A model generated the notes under the pieces. That model was not told the origin of the DNA. It saw nothing but the letters and a program-made list of their open reading frames with translations, and did no database searches. Shown here piece by piece: positions 47,390-60,065 of a stretch of 64,000 bases of DNA; positions within the stretch are counted from its first letter, which is position 1; each line of letters begins with the position of its first letter. This DNA comes from Strongylocentrotus purpuratus (lineage: Eukaryota > Echinodermata > Echinoidea > Camarodonta > Strongylocentrotidae), in NCBI RefSeq assembly GCF_000002235.5, contig NW_022145532.1, positions 372,001 to 436,000 of the forward strand, read 5' to 3'. A program made the translations under genes and the position numbers.

Positions 47390-47576
47390 CCAAGGAGGAT
47401 GTGTTCTAGGGAGAGGTAACAAATAATTTTGAGCGGTATCATTGTTATTATGCAAGTGTGGAAGAACATCAGAGACAAAATGTTCCCTGAAAACCATTGC
47501 TCTTCAAATGCTTTCATATTCTAAGTATGACGAGTAACAGCTTTAAAATGAGGCCCGTCCTTTATGCCACATGTTT

Positions 47577-47770
47577 TTGTAGTCCCATATTTCTCTTTCT
47601 GTGTGTAGTGCTTGTTAGTTTACCAAGACTGGATCAATTTTTTAAATCATTTTGATGACTTCGGAACCTTGCAGTACACACCAATACTTATATGCTACAT
47701 GATCAACTTTTCTGATCAATTCCACACCGTTTCATTCAATCGCATGACCAGAACTCAACCTTATCTTTAA
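47577..47770 (-). mobile_element. TTAA/TA MITE family, truncated copy E
   Basis: Contains TGCAGTACACACCAATACTT, GATCAACTTTTCTGATCAAT and CCTTATCTTTAA, the order of the minus-oriented full copy; one end is missing. Confidence 0.8.
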
Positions 47771-48593
47771 CCCCCTCACCCGTCAAATCCCATACAGAGT
47801 AGCATTATTCATCAATATTTTCAGTAACATCAACATTATATGCGTGGATCAAAAATACAACTAAACGTCTTGATGTAGTTTCTGTTGATACGGCAAAGGT
47901 TGATTTATATCTGTGCTTGATTATTTTTCTCATCTCAAACGTTTTTTAATTGATATTTTGAACAACGTGATACAGAAGCAGTATAGCACGGGACTATTGC
48001 TCGAGCTTGTCCTCAATACATAGCTATTCATGTTAATTACTTTAATAAATGGCTGAGAGAAAAGCGTTTTCCAGGATTTCGTTTGCTTATTAGAATGGTT
48101 TGTTCTACGAAAGCATTAATAATTAATAATTAATACATATATTTTTTGTTTGTAGTTGTTATAATTCATTATTTTGTGATTGGCAACGCTGCCGAATCAT
48201 CTGCTAGAAAAATATAGGGATAAACAATTAGTATCCCGGCATGTAACCTTACCGAACATAAAAGTTTTTGAGGTATGCGCTCAACATGAGAGAGAGAAAG
48301 AAGAAGAACAGAAAATATGATAGGAGGGGATATCGACACATATTAAGTAATAATTGTAGATAAGTGTAGTAAATCGAGCTAAAATTGACATGGTCAAGTT
48401 TCAAGTTACTTTGCAAGCTAAGGGGATGATATCGCTATGGCATTACTCTACCACTGAACTGTATACCAATTCTATCATGGAATAAAAGAAAAGAAAAGCA
48501 AAAATCGTGACAAACTGAAAACTTGAAGGAGCTTATCATAATTTATAGTCACGATGGCCATTCTCACTACTGACTTCTCTTAAAGGTAAAGAC

Positions 48594-48926
48594 CAGTTAT
48601 GGTCATGCGATTGCATTGTGAAAGAAACTTTGTGGAATCGATCAGAAAAGGTTGATCATCTAGCATCTAGCATCTGCAAGGTTCTGGAATCATCAAAATG
48701 ATAATAAATTTGGCCCATTCTTCGTAAAGTTACAAGCACTATACACAGAAAGATGTATATGGGACTACCCTATATCTCTCACAGACCATGAGAGAAACAA
48801 ATTAGTAGGCAGTTTCCCGGCAAATTTTTTATCATCATGTATTAGTCAAAACATATTCTTTCACATGATTGGTAATGAGAGCTTCCATTTCATTTTTTGA
48901 AATTGGGGCATTTCCAATACTGGTCT
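48594..48926 (+). mobile_element. TTAA/TA MITE family, near full-length copy F
   Basis: Starts after TTAA (48590-48593) with AGGTAAAGACCAGTTATGG and ends AATACTGGTCT before TTAA (48927-48930). It is the mirror orientation of copy D and nearly the same length, with a few bases lost from the right terminal repeat. Confidence 0.88.
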
Positions 48927-49050
48927 TTAAAATGTGCATCTTATGCGTAATCAATTTTTCCTAATACAGTGGCGGATCCAGGTTCCTCCCACTTGGGGGA
49001 AGTGACGGAAGAAAACAACATAAAGAGAACAGAAGGTAAAACAGAAGAAG

Positions 49051-49066
49051 AGAGGGCAAGGAGAGA

Positions 49067-49100
<34 letters not shown>

Positions 49101-49111
49101 CAGAGAAGTGC
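49051..49111 (-). repeat. GA/GACA microsatellite
   Basis: GAGA run passing into GACAGA repeats. Confidence 0.95.
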
Positions 49112-51052
49112 ATTAAAAGTATAAATCAGTGGCAGATCGGGAGAGGGTCCAATCGGCCGTGTCTTTTTTGGCGGCCTTAACAATGTGGGAAAGGGAGGAC
49201 AGAGAAAGCGACTGAAGAAAGGAAAGTTAAAGAGAAAAAATTGACGGAGAGAGGAAAAGGAGAGATATTTTGCCGGTACTTTGAAATTGTTATATAATGT
49301 GAAACTGGTGCCTGGCCTACGAAATTCCCTGCAGTTGGGAGCATGGAACTTCAAAGCCAAGTGGAATGTTACACATCCTATTGTTAGTTGTTACGCTTTA
49401 GATCTCATGCATGCATTTGAATAAATTACAGAGTTTCCACTCCTTCTCTATCACCTCCCTGCATACCTGAACTCAACCAAATCAACAGGGTATCAAAGAA
49501 TGTGAACACGTGGTAGTGGCACTTTGGCTATGGGCAAACACAAGAGCTATGGCATCTCTGAACATAAGAGCATGCATAACAATAAGATTTGGGCAGGGAC
49601 TTAATTAGCATTACATTTCATTTGAGAAAGGTTGTACAATGTCTAAAGTTCTAAACACAACAGTATGCTAGAAAGCAAAAGTGCCATTTTGGATGATGAA
49701 AATTCATACATTTGGGAGTAATTTAGAACCTGAATACTATTTTTTTTATTGCAGCCTTTACTCATTATTTTTCTTAAATATATATACATTTTTTGCATTA
49801 CGAAAATCCCCGAGAAATAAGAAAGAACGTTCTCACTCCCCTGGAATCACCGCCCCTGTATCGTGGACTTGCCTTATATTGACTGCAACAAGCAAACATT
49901 CCTTGTGAAAAGAAATAACACAGATTGTGCACCGGTTAAGCAGATTTGCATAATAATCGTTTTAGAATGTTCTCTTTTAATTCCGATTTTGGGGTATTGC
50001 TTCGGTATGTGCCAGGCTCGGTGTTCGGTTAATCATTTGGAATAGGAATGATACGACAATGTAAGAGCTGACGGGTACAATGGCTTCGTCCAACATGCCA
50101 AAGCCGTCTTTCAGAGATGGACAAGAAGGATCGGAATAGACTAAAATTGATTCTCATCTACTGTAGTGGTCATGTTCAATAGGTCTCTCATTATAATCTG
50201 GTATTGAGCCAACAATCTTCACTGATCTTCCCCGTTGAATTGCACGGTTTTCGGTAAGTGAACACCGTTTCTTTGGCCCTGTCTTATCTATGGAATTAAT
50301 ATCTACCGGAATATAACTGTATTGATAGCAAGGGTTCTGTAAGTGCGATATATTTCATCTTGATTATGATTGCAATTTGATGGTAAGTGTATTATTGCTT
50401 TTATAGTACTTGTTAATGTTATCTGATAGTTAGCCTCGTAAATGTGTGAGTTGTGTACTTTGTGTTTGGGTGCCAAATCCAAAATTATGAATGATTGTGT
50501 GTAGCCTAGTATTGATTCGATTGGAGTGGGGTGTCATTTTCAAAAGATCCTGGTTATAAGGAGAATTTTCATGTTTTATATCGTTGTGATTTTGCTTGGA
50601 TCTTCAACAGGTCCGGCGCCATTTTAGGCAACATGCGCTATACGAAGATAGTGTATAAGGCTCCTACAATAATTATATAGGACTCCGTGAATATTCATAT
50701 CGGTGCATTTTTGTTGTTGTTGTATATCCACGGGATTGTTCTTATTTTAGTGGCATTCAGTCTATGGTGATATACGTATTCATATTACGTTGGAAATCCA
50801 AATTAGATTATATAATATCAAGATGGCGCTTTTTGAAGTCTTATCTTATTATACAGCACAAAATTTAAGAAATAAGTCGAACACATTTCCAATTTTGGAG
50901 GGTAAATTGAGTCCCTTTTTTCTCTTGCAGATATAGAAACAAGTGATTTTGAAATTCACGTTTCCTTTTTTTTCTCTAAAAAGAACAATGCTACTGTCTT
51001 CAAAACGTGCTTAGTAGATGAATGTAGGTAATTCCTAATTAGAAGATGATGA
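49112..51052. other. Intergenic sequence, nothing recognised
   Basis: No gene, RNA or defined repeat seen. Short YY1-like words (GGCGCCATTTTA near 50617, AAGATGGCGC near 50820) occur without a linked ORF. Confidence 0.4.
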
Positions 51053-51120
51053 CCTGTGAAAGATGAGCCTACCGGGCCCTGATACTTAAACTGTAGGTGA
51101 ACGGCACACCCAATAAGATC
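51053..51120 (+). repeat. Solitary partial satellite monomer
   Basis: GACCTGTGAAAGATGAGCCT, ACCGGGCCCTG, CTGTAGGTGAACGGCACACC match the core of the 133-bp satellite monomer, in the same orientation as the array 2 kb downstream but outside its left inverted arm. The AT-rich half of the monomer is absent. Confidence 0.85.
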
Positions 51121-52285
51121 AAGTAGTTTTAAGAGATGGGGTCATATCTAGCTCATTCCCTTTGTACCATCTTCGATGCTACCAGGAGAAAATATGTCAG
51201 GCATGTGCATATCTGGATCTCTCTTGCAGATACGTAGACAAAAGATTCCTGCCTAGCTGCAAACTAAAGGGCCACTTTCAAAGGGAAATATGCTTTTGTA
51301 ATGATAATTACTTTTCGCTACCACTCGTCTGATAATACGAGCAGAACACAGTGCATAACTTTACAGGAGGCAAGCGAAAGGAAATGGAGCAAAATTTTTC
51401 TGAAATATTAATCAAAATTACTCGACTGGGCATGTGTGGGCACTAATCTGACATATAACATCATACAGAACCAGTGGCGTACGCAGATTTTTGTTCAAGG
51501 GGGGTGTTTTAAAATTAGATGGCATCATTAATGTGGCCCCACTATGTAGCGAAGTAACCGAATTTAACCGAACAGGAGAGGGTGTCGGAGGGGGTTATTC
51601 CATACAACGTCGTGAATTTCGATATCCACTCTTTAAAAAACCTGGGGTTTTCCTGCATTTCAAGTTTTCATGTTTATTTATTTGGGTCTCCACTTTTTAC
51701 CGTAAATGGAGACAGACATATTGAATAGAAATCTTATCATATCATATGTATATGGAATATATTAAGCACGTTACAAAGATGCTCAATTCACATGTCAGAT
51801 TAAGTAAAAATGTTAGGAACATATTGAAAAGTAGTGCTTGTAGATTATAGGCTCCTGATAAAATAGACATTGTAGATCATAGGCATAGGAATCTGTTTTG
51901 AAGTGGGGATGGGGGTGGGGGGCGTTGAAGCACCCAACCTATAAGTCTGAATATGCGCGATGCGCAAAGTCCCTTTTGGCCAAGGTCTGGCATTTTCGAT
52001 TCTCTACAATATCAGCCTTATTTTAGCAATTCATCGAGAATTTAAAAATACCAAATGGAGATTGTGAGTATAGCCATTAGGGAATATGTCTTGTTCTTCG
52101 AGATTTAACGATCACCACTTACCGTGGACAAGAGCCGGCGGAGCAAATTTCAAAGTGGAGGGGGGCGGCACCACAAAAAGGGCACTTTCTGGAAAAAGGG
52201 GGTACCAACAAAGGGAAATCTCAAAGCAAAAATATACAATTTATATACATTGGTTGGCCAGATTATATCCCATACGCGCATGTAG
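51121..52285. other. Sequence between orphan monomer and left arm
   Basis: No gene recognised. CAGTGGCGTACGCAG at 51472 looks like one terminus of a hAT-type element of the kind at 37475-37769, but I could not find its partner. Confidence 0.4.
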
Positions 52286-53006
52286 AGAACTGTAGAATAC
52301 TAAATTCACATTTTATTTTCGTGAGCCGGAAATAATCGGAAAAGTGTCAAATTGCAGGTTTTAGGAATATAAAATGATTACTATTTTCACTAATTAAAAC
52401 TGCTATTATACGATCTATGCAAATTTCTTGCCATAATTAGGCTTTTGTATTCATGTTTTATCATCTGTTCTATTTTTCCCTTGTTAGTTCAAAGAAAAAG
52501 TAAAATATTAACGACATTTCTTATGAAAAAATTCACTACTCAAGCTTTCCAATAAGCCAGTTCACGGTTGCAGTCTGAGCATGAGCAGATAAAGGTCATT
52601 GCAGAACAAATTTTGAAATACACGGAGACGAAATACTGGATACGTGTTCATGAAAGTTATGTAACATTATTCATTCATGCACATTCAGTGCCATCCATGA
52701 TACACAGGTGGAAGTATTCTTTGAAAAGGGGGAAACAAAGGCTATTTATATAGCACCTCCATCGCTGTAGGAGTGATTATTTCAAAATGTAAAAAGTGGG
52801 ACCTCTTCATGTTTTTAAGATCTGTGGATATTCGGGGTCATTGCAGTAATGTGCTAACCGTGAACTGGTCTATTATATTGGCGGCTTCAAACCTATGACA
52901 CCAAAGGTAACAGCACACATGTAGACTCTATTGTGCAACCTTAGACAACGGCAGCTGCTTGGAATAATTTGTTGCCAGGTGGGACTCGAGCTTTAATAAA
53001 ACTCCT
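52286..53006. repeat. Left inverted arm flanking the satellite array
   Basis: Inverse complement of 63231-63628. Both arms share, in mirrored order, CGTGAGCCGGA, AATCGGAAAAGTGTCAAAT, AACTGCTATTATAC, ATAATTAGGCTTTTG, CTCAAGCTTTCC, TATATTGG-GGCTTC and AAAGGTAACAGCACAC, ending in AAAACTCCT next to the array. After the 316-bp MITE within it is discounted, the arm is about 400 bp, equal to the right arm. By eye the inner 130 bp are about 85% identical. Confidence 0.9.
52555..52870 (-). mobile_element. TA-flanked MITE (316 bp), copy 2, nested in the left arm
   Basis: Inverted relative of 25654-25968. Starts AGCCAGTTCACGGTTGCAG and ends CTAACCGTGAACTGGTC, flanked by TA at 52553-52554 and 52871-52872. 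The right arm of the inverted repeat lacks it, and arm similarity continues directly on both sides, so it inserted after the two arms existed. The 61-codon frame inside is not a gene. Confidence 0.92.
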
Positions 53007-53280
53007 GTGTCAGATGCTCTTTGTATTGAATGAATGTATTTGGCCTATTTTGGCTGGGGGGTGGTGACCTGTGAATGATGAGCCAATCGGGCCCTGCCCC
53101 TTATATTGTAGGTGAACGACAAGCCCAGTCAAATGCTCTTTTATCAAGTGTGTGAAGGTTAAGGGTTAGTGTAGTTAATTTTTGGCTGGGAGATGGTTAC
53201 CTGTGAATGATGAGCCTACCGGGCCCTGCCCCTTAAATTGTAGGAGAACGGCACGCCCAGTCAAATTTTATTTGTATTTA

Positions 53281-54880
53281 ATGTATGTAGGTAAGGGCTT
53301 AGTGTAGTTAATTTTTGGCTGGGAGATGGTGACCTGTGAATGATGAGCCTACTGGGGCTTGCCCCTTAAATTGTAGGTAAACGGCACGCTCAGTCAAATT
53401 GTATTTGTATTTAATGTATGTAGGTAAGGGCTTAGTGTAGTTAATTTTTGGCTGGGAGATGGTGACCTGTGAATGATGAGCCTACTGGGGCTTGCCCCTT
53501 AAATTGTAGGTAAACGGCACGCTCAGTCAAATTGTATTTGTATTTAATGTATGTAGGTAAGGGCTTAGTGTAGTTAATTTTTGGCTGGGAGATGGTGACC
53601 TGTGAATGATGAACCTACCGGGCCCTGCCCCATAAATTGTAGGTAAACGGCACGCCCAGTCAAATTGTATTTGTATTTAATGTATGTAGGTAAGGGCTTA
53701 GTAGTGTAGTAAATTTTTGGCTGGGAGATGGTGACCTGTGAATGATGAGCCTACCGGGGCTTGCCCCTTAAATTGTAGGAGAACGGCACGCCCAGTCAAA
53801 TTGTATTTGTATTTAATGTATGTAGGTAAGGGCTTAGTGTAGTTAATTTTTGGCTGGGAGATGGTGACCTGTGAATGATGAGCCTACCGGGGCTTGCCCC
53901 TTAAATTGTAGGAGAACGGCACGCTCAGTCAAATTGTATTTGTATTTAATGTATGTAGGTAAGGGCTTAGTGTAGTTAATTTTTGGCCGGGAGATGGTGA
54001 CCTGTGAATGATGAGCCTACCGGGGCTTGACCCTTAAATTGTAGGAGAACGGCACGCTCAGTCAAATTGTATTTGTATTTAATGTATGTAGGTAAGGGCT
54101 TAGTGTAGTTAATTTTTGGCTGGGAGATGGTGACCTGTGAATGATGAGCCTACCGGGGCTTGACCCTTAAATTGTAGGAGAACGGCACGCTCAGTCAAAT
54201 TGTATTTGTATTTAATGTATGTAGGTAAGGGCTTAGTGTAGTTAATTTTTGGCTGGGAGATGGTGACCTGTGAATGATGAGCCTACTGGGGCTTGCCCCT
54301 TAAATTGTAGGTAAACGGCACGCTCAGTCAAATTGTATTTGTATTTAATGTATGTAGGTAAGGGCTTAGTGTAGTTAATTTTTGGCTGGGAGATGGTGAC
54401 CTGTGAATGATGAGCCTACCTGGGCTTGCCCCTTATATTGTAGGAGAACGGCACGCCCAGTCAAATGCTCTTTTTTATTGAATGTATGTAGGTTTAGGCT
54501 TAGTCTAGTTAATTTTTGGCTGGGAGATGGTGACCTGTGAATGATGAACCTACCGGGCCTTGCCCCATAAATTATAGGTAAACGACACGCCCAGTCAAAT
54601 TGAATTTGTATTTAATGTATGTAGGTAAGGGCTTAGTGTAGTTAATTTTTGGCTGGGAGATGGTGACCTGTGAATGATGAACCTACCGGGCCCTGCCCCA
54701 TAAATTGTAGGTAAACGGCACGCCCAGTCAAATTGTATTTGTATTTACTGTATGTAGGTAAGGGCTTAGTGTAGTTAATATTTGGCTGGGAGATGGTGAC
54801 CTGTGAATGATGAGCCTACCGGGGCTTGCCCCTTAAATTGTAGGAGAACGGCACGCCCAGTCAAATTGTATTTGTATTTA
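53281..54880 (+). repeat. Higher-order repeat copy 1 (12 monomers, 1600 bp)
   Basis: Diagnostic variants recur exactly 1600 bp apart. GGCCGGGAG at 53985 recurs at 55585 and 57185; the 3-base-longer AGTAGTGTAG unit near 53700 recurs near 55300 and 56900; GGTTTAGGCTTAGTCTAG at 54491 recurs at 56091. Twelve monomers plus small indels make 1600 bp. Confidence 0.92.
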
Positions 54881-56480
54881 ATGTATGTAGGTAAGGGCTT
54901 AGTGTAGTTAATTTTTGGCTGGGAGATGGTGACCTGTGAATGATGAGCCTACTGGGGCTTGCCCCTTAAATTGTAGGTAAACGGCACGCTCAGTCAAATT
55001 GTATTTGTATTTAATGTATGTAGGTAAGGGCTTAGTGTAGTTAATTTTTGGCTGGGAGATGGTGACCTGTGAATGATGAGCCTACTGAGGCTTGCCCCTT
55101 AAATTGTAGGTAAACGGCACGCTCAGTCAAATTGTATTTGTATTTAATGTATGTAGGTAAGGGCTTAGTGTAGTTAATTTTTGGCTGGGAGATGGTGACC
55201 TGTGAATGATGAACCTACCGGGCCCTGCCCCATAAATTGTAGGTAAACGGCACGCCCAGTCAAATTGTATTTGTATTTAATGTATGTAGGTAAGGGCTTA
55301 GTAGTGTAGTTAATTTTTGGCTGGGAGATGGTGACCTGTGAATGATGAGCCTACCGGGGCTTGCCCCTTAAATTGTAGGAGAACGGCACGCCCAGTCAAA
55401 TTGTATTTGTATTTAATGTATGTAGGTAAGGGCTTAGTGTAGTTAATTTTTGGCTGGGAGATGGTGACCTGTGAATGATGAGCCTACCGGGGCTTGCCCC
55501 TTAAATTGTAGGAGAACGGCACGCTCAGTCAAATTGTATTTGTATTTAATGTATGTAGGTAAGGGCTTAGTGTAGTTAATTTTTGGCCGGGAGATGGTGA
55601 CCTGTGAATGATGAGCCTACCGGGGCTTGACCCTTAAATTGTAGGAGAACGGCACGCTCAGTCAAATTGTATTTGTATTTAATGTATGTAGGTAAGGGCT
55701 TAGTGTAGTTAATTTTTGGCTGGGAGATGGTGACCTGTGAATGATGAGCCTACCGGGGCTTGACCCTTAAATTGTAGGAGAACGGCACGCTCAGTCAAAT
55801 TGTATTTGTATTTAATGTATGTAGGTAAGGGCTTAGTGTAGTTAATTTTTGGCTGGGAGATGGTGACCTGTGAATGATGAGCCTACTGGGGCTTGCCCCT
55901 TAAATTGTAGGTAAACGGCACGCTCAGTCAAATTGTATTTGTATTTAATGTATGTAGGTAAGGGCTTAGTGTAGTTAATTTTTGGCTGGGAGATGGTGAC
56001 CTGTGAATGATGAGCCTACCTGGGCTTGCCCCTTATATTGTAGGAGAACGGCACGCCCAGTCAAATGCTCTTTTTTATTGAATGTATGTAGGTTTAGGCT
56101 TAGTCTAGTTAATTTTTGGCTGGGAGATGGTGACCTGTGAATGATGAACCTACCGGGCCTTGCCCCATAAATTATAGGTAAACGACACGCCCAGTCAAAT
56201 TGAATTTGTATTTAATGTATGTAGGTAAGGGCTTAGTGTAGTTAATTTTTGGCTGGGAGATGGTGACCTGTGAATGATGAACCTACCGGGCCCTGCCCCA
56301 TAAATTGTAGGTAAACGGCACGCCCAGTCAAATTGTATTTGTATTTACTGTATGTAGGTAAGGGCTTAGTGTAGTTAATATTTGGCTGGGAGATGGTGAC
56401 CTGTGAATGATGAGCCTACCGGGGCTTGCCCCTTAAATTGTAGGAGAACGGCACGCCCAGTCAAATTGTATTTGTATTTA
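54881..56480 (+). repeat. Higher-order repeat copy 2
   Basis: Nearly identical to copy 1 throughout. It carries CCTACTGAGG at 55081, shared with copy 3 (56681) but not copy 1 (CCTACTGGGG at 53481), so copies 2 and 3 are closest relatives. Confidence 0.92.
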
Positions 56481-57225
56481 ATGTATGTAGGTAAGGGCTT
56501 AGTGTAGTTAATTTTTGGCTGGGAGATGGTGACCTGTGAATGATGAGCCTACTGGGGCTTGCCCCTTAAATTGTAGGTAAACGGCACGCTCAGTCAAATT
56601 GTATTTGTATTTAATGTATGTAGGTAAGGGCTTAGTGTAGTTAATTTTTGGCTGGGAGATGGTGACCTGTGAATGATGAGCCTACTGAGGCTTGCCCCTT
56701 AAATTGTAGGTAAACGGCACGCTCAGTCAAATTGTATTTGTATTTAATGTATGTAGGTAAGGGCTTAGTGTAGTTAATTTTTGGCTGGGAGATGGTGACC
56801 TGTGAATGATGAACCTACCGGGCCCTGCCCCATAAATTGTAGGTAAACGGCACGCCCAGTCAAATTGTATTTGTATTTAATGTATGTAGGTAAGGGCTTA
56901 GTAGTATAGTTAATTTTTGGCTGGGAGATGGTGACCTGTGAATGATGAGCCTACTGGGGCTTGCCCCTTAAATTGTAGGAGAACGGCACGCCCAGTCAAA
57001 TTGTATTTGTATTTAATGTATGTAGGTAAGGGCTTAGTGTAGTTAATTTTTGGCTGGGAGATGGTGACCTGTGAATGATGAGCCTACCGGGGCTTGCCCC
57101 TTAAATTGTAGGAGAACGGCACGCTCAGTCAAATTGTATTTGTATTTAATGTATGTAGGTAAGGGCTTAGTGTAGTTAATTTTTGGCCGGGAGATGGTGA
57201 CCTGTGAATGATGAGCCTACCGGGG
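56481..57225 (+). repeat. Higher-order repeat copy 3, partial
   Basis: Follows copies 1 and 2 for about 5-6 monomers and then loses the correspondence near 57225-57320, where a diverged TTTTTTTACTGGGAG unit appears. Confidence 0.88.
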
Positions 57226-59384
57226 CTTGCCCCTTAAATTGCAGGAGAACGGCACGCCCAGTCAAATTTTATTTGTATTTAATGTATGTAGGTAAGGGCT
57301 TAGTGTAGTTAATTTTTTTACTGGGAGATGGTGACCTGTGAATGATGAGCCTACCGGGGCTTGCCCCTTAAATTGTAGGAGAACGGCACGCCCAGTCAAA
57401 TGCTCTTTTTTATTGAATATATGTAGGTTAAGGCTTAGTGTAGTTATTTTTTGACTGGGAGATGGTGACCTGTGAATGATGCGCCTACCGGGCCCTGCCC
57501 ATTAAATTGTAGGTAAACGGCACGCCCAGTCAAATTGTATTTGTATTTAATTTATGTAGGTAAGGGCTTAGTGTAGTTCATTTTTGACTGGGAGATGGTG
57601 ACCTGTGAATGATGAGCCTACCGGGGCTTGCCCCTTAAATTGTAGGAGAACGGCACGCCCAGTCAAATTTTATTTGTATTTAATGTATGAAGGTAAGGTC
57701 TTAGTGTAGTTAATTTTTACTGGGAGATGGTGACCTGTGAATGATGAGCCTACCGGGGCTTGCCCCTTAAATTGTAGGTGAACGGCACGCCCAGTGTATT
57801 TGTATTTAATTTATGTAGGTAAGGGCTTAGTGTAGTTAATTTTTGGTTGGGAGATGGTGACCTGTGAATGATGAGCCTACCGGGGCTTGCCCCTTAAATT
57901 GTAGGAGAACGGCACGCCGAGTCAAATTGTATTTGTATGTAATGTATGTAGGTAAGGGCTTAGTGTAGTTAATTTTTGGATGGGAGATGGTGACCTGTGA
58001 ATGATGAGCCTACCGGGCTCTGCCCCTTAAATTTTAGGTGAACGGCAGTGTTAAATTTTATTTTGTATAAAATGTATGTAGGTTAAGGTTTTATGTAGTT
58101 AATTTTTGGCTGGGAGATAGTGACCTGCGAATGATGAGCCTACCGGACCCTGCCCCTTAAATTGTAGGTGAACGGCACGCCTAGTCAAATGCTCTTTTTT
58201 TTATTGAATATATGTAGGTTAAGGCTTAGTGTAGTTATTTTTTGACTGGGAGATGGTGACCTGTGAATGATGCGCCTACCGGGCCCTGCCCATTAAATTG
58301 TAGGTAAACGGCACGCCCAGTCAAATTGTATTTGTATTTAATGTATGTAGGTAAGGGCTTAGTGTAGTAAATTTTTGGCTGGGAGATGGTGACCTGTGAA
58401 TGATGTACCTACCGGGCCCTGCCCCATAAATTGTAGGTAAACGGCACCCCCAGTCAAATGTTATTTTGTATTTAATGTATGTAGGTAAAGGCTAAGTGTG
58501 GGCATTTTTTTACTGGGAGATGGTGACCTGTGAATTGTGAGCCTACTGGGCCCTGCCCTTTTAACTGTAGGTGAACGGCACGCCCAGTCAAATGCTCTTT
58601 TTGTTTAATGTATGTAGGTAAGGGCTAGGGGAGTTATTTTTGTACTGGGAGATGGTGACCTGTGAATGATGAGCCTACCGGGGCTTGCCCCTTAAATTGT
58701 AGGAGAACGGCACGCCCAGTCAAATCGTATTTGTATTTAATGTATGTAGGTAAGGGCTTAGTGCAATTAATTTTTGGCTGGGAGATGGTGACCTGTGAAT
58801 GATGAGCCTACCGGGGCTTGCCCCTTAAATTGTAGGAGAACGGCACGCCCAGTCAAATTGTATTTGTATGTAATGTATGTAGGTAAGGGCTTAGTGTAGT
58901 TAATTTTTGGCTGGGAGATGGTGACCTGTGAATGATGAGCCTACTGGGGCTTGCCCCTTAAATTGTAGGTAAACGGCACGCTCAGTCAAATTGTATTTGT
59001 ATTTAATGTATGTAGGTAAGGGCTTAGTATAGTTAATTTTTGGCTGGGAGATGGTGACCTGTGAATGATGAACCTCCCGGCCCTGCCCCATAAATTGTAG
59101 GTAAACGGCACGCCCAGTTAAATTGTATATGTATTTAATGTATGTAGGTAAGGGCTCAGTGTAATTAATTTTTGGCTGGGAGATGGTGACCTGTGAATGA
59201 TGAGCCTACCGGGGCTTGCCCCTTTAATTGTAGGAGAACGGCACGCCCAGTCAAATCGTATTTGTATTTAATGTATGTAGGTAAGGGCTTAGTGTAGTTA
59301 ATTTTTGGCTGGGAGATGGTGACCTGTGAACGATGAGCCTACCGGGGCTTGCCCCTTAAATTGTAGGAGAACGGCACGCCCAGT

Positions 59385-60065
59385 CAAATCGTATTTGTAA
59401 TTTAATGTATGTAGGTAAGGGCTTAGTGTAGTTAATTTTTGGCTGGGAGATGGTGACCTGTGAATGATGAGCCTACCGGGGCTTGCCCCTTAAATTGTAG
59501 GAGAACGGCACGCCCAGTCAAATTGTATTTGTATTTAATTTATGTAGGTAAGGGCTTAGTGTAGTTAATTTTTGGCTGGGAGATGGTGACCTGTGAATGA
59601 TGAGCCTACCGGGGCTTGCCCCTTAAATTGTAGGAGAACGGCACGCCCAGTCAAATCGTATTTGTATTTAATGTATGTAGGTAAGGGCTTAGTGTAGTTA
59701 ATTTTTGGCTGGGAGATGGTGACCTGTGAATGATGAGCCTACCGGGGCTTGCCCCTTAAATTGTAGGAGAACGGCACGCCCAGTCAAATTGTATATGTAT
59801 TTAATTTATGTAGGTAAGGGCTTAGTGTAGTTAATTTTTGGCTGGGAGATGGTGACCTGTGAATGATGAGCCTACCGGGGCTTGCCCCTTAAATTGTAGG
59901 AGAACGGCACGCCCAGTCAAATCGTATTTGTATTTAATGTATGTAGGTAAGGGCTTAGTGTAGTTAATTTTTGGCTGGGAGATGGTGACCTGTGAATGAT
60001 GAGCCTACCGGGGCTTGCCCCTTAAATAATTGTAGGAGAACAGCACGCCCAGTCAAATTGTATTT
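59385..60065 (+). repeat. Dimeric (266-bp) subarray
   Basis: Monomers alternate between a CAAATCGTATTTG type and a CAAATTGTAT(T/A)TG..TTAATTTATG type (59388 C, 59520 T, 59655 C, 59787 T, 59920 C, 60055 T), which indicates amplification of a two-monomer unit. Confidence 0.8.

Noticed and set aside
48967-49857. A hAT element between CAGTGGCGGATCCAGG and a CCTGGAATCACCGCCCCTG-like end
   Set aside because: The ends are only loosely inverted and the adjoining 8-mers (TCCTAATA and TATCGTGG) do not match, so the two termini probably belong to different elements.
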